A stretch of 64,000 bases of DNA, taken from Zerene cesonia (lineage: Eukaryota > Arthropoda > Insecta > Lepidoptera > Pieridae). The number at the start of each line of letters is the position of its first letter. The stretch's first letter is position 1. The stretch covers positions 9,434,759-9,498,758 of the forward strand of contig NC_052111.1 in the NCBI RefSeq assembly GCF_012273895.1, given 5' to 3'. Shown one piece after another: positions 56,731 through 64,000 of this stretch. A program made the position numbers and the translations under genes. The notes beneath the pieces are model-generated. The model saw nothing but the letters and a program-made list of their open reading frames with translations, was not told the origin of the DNA and ran no database searches.

Positions 56731-56872
56731 TGTCAGAACTAGATTAAATAGAAATGTACCAGGCACCACGCGGTAGATACCTTTCAAATAAAAAAATAAT
56801 CATAAAAATCGATTCACCTAGCCAAAAATTCTGAAGTAGTAAACACAATCAATGTCACAGTCGATTGAAAAG
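56731..56872 (-). repeat. Interspersed repeat, ACCGACTTC family
   Basis: On the minus strand: GTTTACTACTTCAGAATTTT, GGCTAGGTGAATCGATTTTT, TTATTTGAAAGGTATCTACC, GCGTGGTGCCTGG and CTAGTTCTGACA. It lies 451 bases from a copy in the opposite orientation. Confidence 0.7.
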
Positions 56873-57323
56873 TTTTCAAATTCTGAGCATTAAATAGCTC
56901 GTCTTTGTACATATTTATTCACTCAATAATACAGAATCTATATGCATAAATAACAGTACATTTTAAACTATTAACGCTTATCAGACGAAACCAATTTCAT
57001 GACATTCTAATTCCTAAACTTTCATAGCAAACACCAGATTATGTTTCGTGCATTTCATCTAGTCAAAAAAATATAACATCGATATATCTCCTAAGAAACA
57101 GAAGCACGTTGTAACCCTTTTAATAAGGTAAATAACAGAGAACAAGTGAAACTGGGAGAGAAATTATGCTAATGTAATCTTTTAAAAGGTCCGCTCTGCC
57201 CTTGTAAATGCCCCTGCCTCTGTATAATATTATATTCCTCTTGTAATGCTGAGGATCACTGAAAACCTGAATTATACGAACTATGTATCATGTAATCTCC
57301 TTATAACTGTGTTTTTGATTATT
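56873..57323. other. Spacer between inverted repeat copies
   Basis: AT-rich with no recognised feature. Confidence 0.5.
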
Positions 57324-57490
57324 TCAACCGTCTTCTAAAAAGAACGTTACCAGTTCGACTGTGCACAAAAAAATGTGCTTGTTACTTCATAACTTTTTAT
57401 TGAGTGAACCGATTTGTATGATTATTTTTTATTTGAACGCTGGTGCCTACCACGTGGTCTCATTTAAGTTTGGTCTAGTTCTGACAATTA
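57324..57490 (+). repeat. Interspersed repeat, ACCGACTTC family
   Basis: CAACCGTCTTCTAAAAAGAA, GTTACTTCATAACTTTTTAT, TGAGTGAACCGATTTGTATG, TTTTTTATTTGAACGCTGGT, GCCTACCACGTGGTCTCATT and GGTCTAGTTCTGACAATTAG. A full-length copy in + orientation. Confidence 0.75.
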
Positions 57491-57809
57491 GAAAGCGGTT
57501 TGTTAAATTATATTTAAAACGCTTGTGTATTTAAAACGGCAGAAACGGCTTTCATTCGAGCCCGCTCTCAGTTGTATCAGTGAATACGGGAAAACAGGCG
57601 CAAATGCGGGACAAAGCCGGCGCTCGGCTGTCGCGCACACAAGCACAAAGAACTTAGCCCGATTTTGACGCATTTTGAGCACAGGGTGACGATCTGTCCA
57701 GTACTTTTCGTAGCTATCCAGTTAATACGACGAGCATAATATTATGTATAAGCAAAGTGTAGTAGTAGTGTTGTATGTAGTTGAAAAATTTTTAAAGTAT
57801 AGAAAAATT
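57491..57809. other. Non-coding DNA, no feature seen
   Basis: A CpG-richer stretch at 57550-57650 carries GCGGGACAAAGCCGGCGCTC. No gene recognised. Confidence 0.5.
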
Positions 57810-57893
57810 TGATCACAAGCTGCGATTTCAACTCGCGTCTTTTTGCCAAACCGTAGACTTTTGGCTACCCGTGATTCCGCCTCAGTTTATTTT
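57810..57893 (-). repeat. tRNA-headed repeat, minus copy
   Basis: On the minus strand: GGCGGAATCACGGGTAGCC, then AGTCTACGGTTTGGCAAAAA, then a B-box relative GAGTTGAAATCGC. It matches the head of 48290-48445. The body is lost. Confidence 0.55.
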
Positions 57894-58788
57894 TCAAAAC
57901 TTCCTCATTTTTAAAACATTTCCATGCTATGAAATAAAAAATTTGAGTGTCTATAGGACTGACTTATGTATAGCGCACTCCTCACCACCACTTTTAACGT
58001 TACTAGCAACTTAACGCATACACTCGTTAATAAAAATATACATGTCATTTAGAACAAAAAGGTTCTCGAAAATTCCAATATCTTTTCCACCATACCATAA
58101 AACAAACTCACAGCTAACATTAACAACCTAGCGTACTCCGAGGAAGGCCCGCGCGAGCTCCCCAATCCCCATGAATATGCAGAGCCCTGGCTAAGCGCTA
58201 ATCCAACTCTGTCTCACAATTGCTGTAATTTAACACTTGCTGCTGAAACACTCTTACCTCACTTGAGTACTATTTGTGTTACGGAACAAGACGTTTTTTA
58301 TTCGCGTCGCCACTAAAAATAGCAATTTGCATTCATTTTATATGACGTTGTATGTTTATGCATATTTTTTTTATAAATAAATAGCTATTTAAATTCAAAT
58401 CGTTTATTTCCTTCTTTGACAATAGCACAATTCAATTTAGAATAGAATTTTTAGAATATTTGTTAAGATTGATTCGTACAGGCAAGTACTTGATGTTGTT
58501 GTGTTGTTTCCTCCTTGCATATCCATATACACAAAGCAGCTCGATCACTTGAATTAATATTGAAAGAGCCGAGCTAAATCTTAGTTTGTATGATAATGGT
58601 AACTGGCTAAGACTTCCTTTTTATTATCTTGCAAGCCTTTCCTATACTTGAAATTTTATTTTTTTCATCTGTTTGCTCATTAAAGTTGGTGTTTTTCCTA
58701 CAAAACGAGGGAGCTGATAATTTGCCTGTTTTTTTAGTCTTGTGTCTCGATAACTCCGTGGTGTTTCAACCGATTGACGTGAATAAAT
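57894..58788. other. Non-coding DNA, no gene seen
   Basis: AT-rich. The frame at 58629-58871 is unassigned and runs into the SINE copy that follows. Confidence 0.5.
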
Positions 58789-59033
58789 ATCATCATCATC
58801 ATCATCCTATATATGTCACCAGGCTAGCCAAGTGCGGGTTTTATAGATGTCATATGTCGTGGAACCTTTGACCCTACAACGTGTCGGGTTTCTTTACAAC
58901 GTTTTTCTTAATAATTAATAATTTTCAGATATATAGAGAAATTAATTTATTTCTTGCACGCCCGTCCGGTCTCGAACCCTCCTTTTTTCAAATTTATCCC
59001 GAAGACCAAACCGCCGAGCCACCGCTCAAGGTA
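58789..59033 (-). repeat. tRNA-derived SINE with internal deletion
   Basis: On the minus strand the A box relative TGGCTCGGCGG (59011-59021) and B box GGTTCGAGACC (58968-58978) are present, then GTTGTAGGGTCAAAGGTTC, GACATATGACATCTATAAAA, CCCGCACTTGGCTAGCC and a GATGATGATGATGAT tail. The part with CTCATAGGAGGCCTG is deleted. Confidence 0.75.
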
Positions 59034-59723
59034 TATAGATGAAGACAAATATTTAATGTAATACGGAAAGGGACTGATGCCGCGGTAATCCAACCCTGCC
59101 TTAGAACTTCTCGAGCCTCACCTCTAATACTTAAAGTACTCCGAATAATATCTACACATTACAGCACGCAACTACGTTTATTTTAATGTTTGCCTTTTCA
59201 CTCGGTCGTGTATAAATGTTTTAACTTCATTCACTCTTTACAGTACTCGAAGCGTTCATTAAATACAGTTTGTAAGAAAAAGTAATTCCTTTTCCGTACG
59301 CACGTATTAAAAGCTCGTTTCTTGCTCTCGCATGTTTTTTATTCGGTGTAATTCATTCGTATATGGCTAAAGTTATTATGTTCCATCAATGACTTCCAAT
59401 TTATATTTTTCACCGTTACTTTTATAAAATAAAACATATAACTAATATGGAAACATGTGTACACAATGAAGCACTGTGTGGAGCTTTTATCATTGATTTG
59501 CATAACACTTTATCTACTCAGAAAAAGCAAACCTTTACATTTTAAATTCCCACTCACTGAAGAATCAGCTTAAATATTCAACATATTTATTCAATTAATG
59601 TAATTTCTTAATTTTTATTTCATGAGGATACATAAAATGGTGTTGGAATGAGCTGATCAAAATTCCATTACCCAACGAGGATACTAATAAATGATTTTTA
59701 GAACTTACGACTCTAAAATCCTA
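59034..59723. other. Non-coding DNA, no feature seen
   Basis: AT-rich. Nothing recognised. Confidence 0.5.
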
Positions 59724-59925
59724 TCCTACTAATATTTTGAATGCAAAAGTTTGTAAGGATGTGTGTGTGTGTTTGTTAATGTTTCACGCAAAAACTACTA
59801 AACCGATTGCAATGAAATGTGGTATGTAGACAGCTGGACAACTGGAATAACATATAGGCAACTTTTTATCCCGATATTCCTACGGGATACGGACTTACGC
59901 GGGTGAAACCGCGGGGCGCAGCTAG
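59724..59925 (+). mobile_element. Complete non-autonomous Helitron
   Basis: TCCTACTAATATTTTGAATG after an A, AAAACTACTAAACCGATTGC, GACAGCTGGACAACTGGAAT, CAACTTTTTATCCCGATATT, CCTACGGGATACGGACTTAC, the terminal hairpin CGCGG/CCGCG (59898-59902 and 59909-59913), eight bases, then CTAG and a flanking T. All Helitron end features are present in 202 bases without coding capacity. It is the reference for 21324-21538 and 33661-33836. Confidence 0.88.
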
Positions 59926-61961
59926 TATCACAATATATATAAGAAGGATATTGTAATATATTAACTTTTCCAATTCGCTCAGATCACGTTTCTATAACGC
60001 AACGCAATAAATCGCGTTTAATTAAATTAATTCGCAGCATATGTCTGCGACCACAACAACGCTCACAGCGGAAAATTATTTACCTTCTGCTACATAATAT
60101 TACGTACGCAATATTTGTAAATAAAGCCGGAATTATTTAGTGGACGAAATGTGAGCTTATTGCGTACCATTGGCTACGTCATTTATCCTTCTCAGGCAAT
60201 TAATATTATTTCTCCTGTCGATATCTTTGTAATCCCAAGGAAATTGATCGGAATCATGGTATATTTATGGGGTTTATAGGCTAGCTTCATGTACTGAGGG
60301 AGAATTTTGTTTCGGCGGCGTAATAAGAAAAGATTTCGTAAGATTTACACACAAAGTTTTATCCGAGTGTTTCAAAACGAATTAATTATTATTTTAAGGC
60401 AATTACTCAAATTATTGTACAGAGTTTGAACCGTCATTCTACAAGTCCGAAGACATAATTACAGTCATCTATAACAGGAATATCAATGTTCAGTATAATA
60501 ATAGAATATAAACAAAAACTTGCACAACTACAACGTGACCTCAATTCAAATCCAATCACATATAAACCCACTTAACGCCATCAAACACCGTTGATCAGTC
60601 AAATTTCACAAATGCTGGAACATTCCGTATCCATTTCTTTTCCAATCCATCTATCTTCTCATTCAATCTGCATTTACATATTACACCCGCCTCATCCCAA
60701 ATTGGTCCTTATGCCTTTTAAAACAAAGGTGGAATCACATGAACGGCTCGGTATCACGTAAATTGCATCCATTTTCTTTCCTTTGTGCTTTTGCACTTGG
60801 AAAATGTATAAAAGGAAACATCGTAGCGCTATATTGGATTGAACTCTTTAGCTTCCGTCTATCTTTTCACTCGAAGACAATACACTGGGGTTTCCACTGA
60901 ACATTTAAGGACGACAGAGTGCTGACTGGTCTCAATGAGAAATCATTTTCATGCACTCATTTTTATACGGAGAACCAGTTGAAGCTTAATGCTTGTGTGT
61001 TTGGCTTGGCTTGTTTTGAAAGTTTTGTTTTGTTGAATTATGTACTCGTATTTTTTATTACATAATAAAGTTTGTATCACTACAAATCTTAAGGTGTAAC
61101 CACTGTAGTAAAAATAACAATACTTTGTTAATCCTTCGGAATTTTATTTTTACATTTTCTAAGGGAAAACGACACAGAGTTCTGATAAAGCCGCTGTGAA
61201 TGCAGTCGACCTCGTGGCAACAAATACACGATATATGATGTAATTTTCACGTTTCCCAAAATTTCCCCAAAAATGTCCATTTCCATAAAACTTAACTCCT
61301 GGTCGTGAGGTATTGAACCAATTTTTCCCCGACAAAAGGCAACTTTTAGTTTCTTTACGTTTAAAAGGTTTCCAAGACAATGAAGCCATCTTTTTTCTTC
61401 CTCGACATGTTTTCGCTTCATTATTGCGTCGTGTTCTGATCTAGACTTTTTTGGAGTTTATTTTCGATGAAAACTGCTTTGTGAGAGAGCTCCTATTATT
61501 TCCTGATTTAATATTACAAAATATAAAAGCCATGTTACTGTAAGTTGAAAGACCGCGCTTAAATTCCTTCGGGAAAATATCGGCTCCATTAAAATATTAT
61601 GCTTTAAGAAAAATCTTAATACTTTACCTTTTAGATAAATTACTGGATATTATTTACATTTCTTGCATAAAGATTCATGATTAGGTACATCCATAACTAT
61701 GTAACATTTGGCCGTTCCCGATTTTTTTATGATATTCTTAATCTGTACAAAGTGTTGAAATATGAAAAAATAACAAATTGTGTAAGAAATTTTTGTGTTT
61801 AATTTCATACTGAAATCACAATTACAAAGACCAAATTGGAAACTGCAATTTTGTTTTTTGTAGTTTCGCCTAGCATTGTTCGATTGACATTTGACTACTA
61901 TGAATATGGGACACTATTTCAATATACTGATGTCTTAAGAGAATAAGGTCTGATTTCATCA
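59926..61961. other. Non-coding DNA with overlapping minus frames
   Basis: Two overlapping minus-strand frames at 61128-61421 (97 codons) and 61159-61389 (76 codons) stay open over the same DNA; neither product is known to me. Otherwise no feature. Confidence 0.4.
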
Positions 61962-62204
61962 ATGACTGACAGAATCTCTGATGACCAATTTGATACTTTT
62001 TACCCAGAAGTTGAGAAACGGGCCTCAATTCTAACACTAAGACTGATCATCAGTAAGGAACACTTGGAAGCAGACGATTACAATCAGATATACCAGATGC
62101 CCCCACCCTCGTGTCGCAGCACGTTTAAAACACTAAAGCAACGCGATTTAATTCAAGCGGATTTCGGGGACGGCAGCGCGGAGCCGACCGCTTTGTACAT
62201 TTAA
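61962..62204 (+). CDS. Unassigned small ORF or terminal exon
   Basis: An 80-codon frame from ATG 61962 to TAA 62202-62204. The product is mixed-charge and soluble-looking: acidic N-terminus (SDDQFDTFYPEVEKR), a probable helix (ASILTLRLIISKEHLEADDY), a PPP turn, a second helical part and an acidic tail. I recognise no family. Two readings are possible. It may be an intact intronless ORF, since an in-frame TAA lies 18 bases before the ATG. Or it may be a terminal exon from 62008, because TTTGATACTTTTTACCCAG is a strong 3' splice site that leaves the same frame open in phase 1. Phase 1 matches the dpr exon donor at 36900, but the protein is not Ig-like. About half of third positions are G or C, above the background. 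AATAAA signals follow at 62725 and 62941. Confidence 0.35.
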   Translation: MTDRISDDQFDTFYPEVEKRASILTLRLIISKEHLEADDYNQIYQMPPPSCRSTFKTLKQRDLIQADFGDGSAEPTALYI

Positions 62205-64000
62205 TTTCGCACAGAAACAATCTACAGGCGGACGTACATACTGTGCAAGTATTGTATCAGGAGCGGAACTTGAATATATTAGTCGTATACAAGTGACAGT
62301 GTACGTTTGTTTAAACATTTCACCGTCTGTCTGTGCTGCCTTTAGAATAATACTAAGTACCAGTCAATATATTGAATAGCATATAATAATATCTAGTCAA
62401 GTAACCAATGTTGACGAAAACTCAAAAAACAACTGTTTTAAAATTGCTTTATGATCCCTTTTTGTATACTAACATATTATTTACTACTACACTCGAAAGT
62501 CAAAAAAGAAAGAAAGTAGATAATTTTTTTTTATTTCATATTAAATTTACACTATCTTTTTTCTATTTGATAAAAATTCTACCACTATTGCGAATGGCTA
62601 CTTAATGTGGTACTCAAGAAAATTCTAACAGAAGCCTTAAATTATATACGTTGAAAATATTTCCATAATCTTCATGCATAATAATTTTCGTAGAAGTCAA
62701 ATTAAAAGTTTCTAGCTTAATTTAAATAAACTTTGAAATTCTTTAGACTAACTACAAATTATTAAGAGTAAACATTGCATTGCAAATTTAGAGTGCTTGG
62801 ATACTTAACTACTTTTTTAAAAGAAAGAAAGAACCGAATATTTTGAAAAAATAATGTTTATTCCTGTATAATTGTTTTTATTATCCGCACAAAACTCTCA
62901 TGTGTTCTATGTACGCAGTAAGAAAATCATCGTCCATCAAAATAAAAGTTATATAGCTAATCAAAAGTTGGTAATTGAGGAGATTCATCAAAATTAGCGA
63001 GTTGTTAACAAGTTGCGGTGAGTGGGCAAATATTGTTAGTTTGTTAGCGCCATCTCATGGGTCGCCTCGCAGAGCGACGCGCCAGGGCTGCACGCTGCAC
63101 GGTGCACGCTGCACCCTGTAGCCAACGAGAGCCGCGGTTTCATATATCTTATTTCATTTATTATTTGTATCGCATTTTACATAATAGATTTAAACTGCCA
63201 ATCGGCTAGTGCTATTACCGTAAATTACACTACTGCATACTTTTTCTCTTATAAACTCGTAACATATACGAATGTCTTTCGTGAATTTCGTCGTCCTTTC
63301 TTCCTTCCACCATAGTTTCAGTAGCGTAAATATCCAAGAATCTCTATAACCAAATTTAAGAGTACGTTATTTCATTAGCACCTATCGCATATTCTATATA
63401 ATCATAGTTAAGACTTAAAACAACAAACAACTTTAATTAAGCGTCAAAATATCAAACGAATGAAACGCAATACAAAATAACATTTCAATGAATAAAACAA
63501 ACAGCAAAATCAAATGTGCAATTGAAGTAAGCGGATTGCGAACCCTGACCGAAATTATGCGCAAAGTGGTTGGAGCAGCGTGCGGACACCTCCCCCTCCA
63601 CTCACGTGGCAATTTCGATCCCGGGGCAAACACTCGCCATTTTGTAGCCTTTATTCTAAACGTAATTTAATAAACTTCGACAATTTCCAAGCGAGTGAAC
63701 TGTGAATTTGAAATTTTGCATTTTCGTTACGTATGTCCGAAGGATTTCAGCTGACGTGACGGCACTAGCAACGAGCGCAGCAAGCGCTAACTTAGACGCA
63801 GTCTTATTTTATTTTTCTCAAATTTACGTTAAACTTATTTTTAATTTATTGTCGAACTCATTTATATTTATTAAGAAAAATATATGCAAAATCTGTGTAA
63901 AAAACAATAAAGAAGAATTATTAATAAACTAATAAACTGACGAAATGTGTTGCAAAAAAACGACAGAAGCTTCATGCAGTGTTTTTATCGAAAATGTTGG
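62205..64000. other. Possible 3' UTR and non-coding DNA
   Basis: If the preceding frame is real, its 3' UTR would extend to an AATAAA at 62725-62730 or 62941-62946. A 7-base tandem (CTGCACG-type, four units) is at 63088-63115. Frames at 62408-62605, 63433-63670 and 63702-63932 are unassigned. A TTTCGATCCCGG word near 63616 resembles a B box, without a supporting tRNA fold. Confidence 0.4.

Noticed and set aside
1..64000. CRISPR arrays, operons, prophage or bacterial features
   Set aside because: No regularly spaced direct repeats with unique spacers, no dense long ORFs and no ribosome-binding pattern; the repeats and splice signals are those of an insect genome.

Overview
This is an AT-rich animal nuclear window, almost certainly from a moth or butterfly (Lepidoptera). 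The evidence is its repeats: Lep1-type and related non-autonomous Helitrons (5' TC, GC-rich terminal hairpin, 3' CTAG, inserted between A and T), a tRNA-derived SINE whose tail runs into ATCATCATCATC, a second tRNA-headed repeat, and several interspersed families I recognise as common in lepidopteran genomes but cannot name formally. There are no operons, bacterial genes or CRISPR arrays. Four runs of exactly 1000 N (25508-26507, 29611-30610, 39594-40593, 50357-51356) are assembly gap placeholders.

Only one stretch is coding beyond reasonable doubt. The + strand exon at 36689-36899 encodes the second half of an immunoglobulin V-set domain of the Dpr (defective proboscis extension response) family of neuronal surface receptors, closest in wording to the dpr6/dpr10 group. 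It has a correct 3' splice site, 70 codons plus one base, and a consensus donor. It is extremely GC-rich at third positions (66 of 70 codons), while the surroundings are AT-rich. No other dpr exon is recognisable, so most of the window is probably intron of this large gene, or flanking DNA.

The most interesting non-coding signal is at 16352-16401. A strong branch point, pyrimidine tract and CAG is followed at once by GTAAGA, and 50 bases later by a second CAG|GTAAGT. This is the architecture of a recursive (ratcheting) splice site with its RS-exon, on the dpr strand and 20 kb upstream of the dpr exon.

Weaker coding candidates are: a signal-peptide-like first exon at 40924-40989 ending in CAG|GTAAGA behind a TATA-like box; a possible terminal exon or small gene ending at 62204 with a strong acceptor at 62007; a decayed non-LTR retrotransposon tail at 15501-15635; and a short coiled-coil ORF at 54112-54264.

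Layout: 1-16.3 kb is non-coding DNA with Helitrons, SINEs and two possible homeodomain/E-box clusters (about 6.5 and 8.85 kb). 16.3-36.7 kb contains the recursive splice site, four Helitrons and two gaps, then the dpr exon. 36.9-50.3 kb is mostly unique AT-rich DNA with the signal-peptide candidate, a long TA microsatellite and a G-tract. 50.3-60 kb is densely filled with interspersed repeats. 60-64 kb is unique again and holds the ORF ending at 62204. Calls rest on reading the sequence; nothing was searched or computed.
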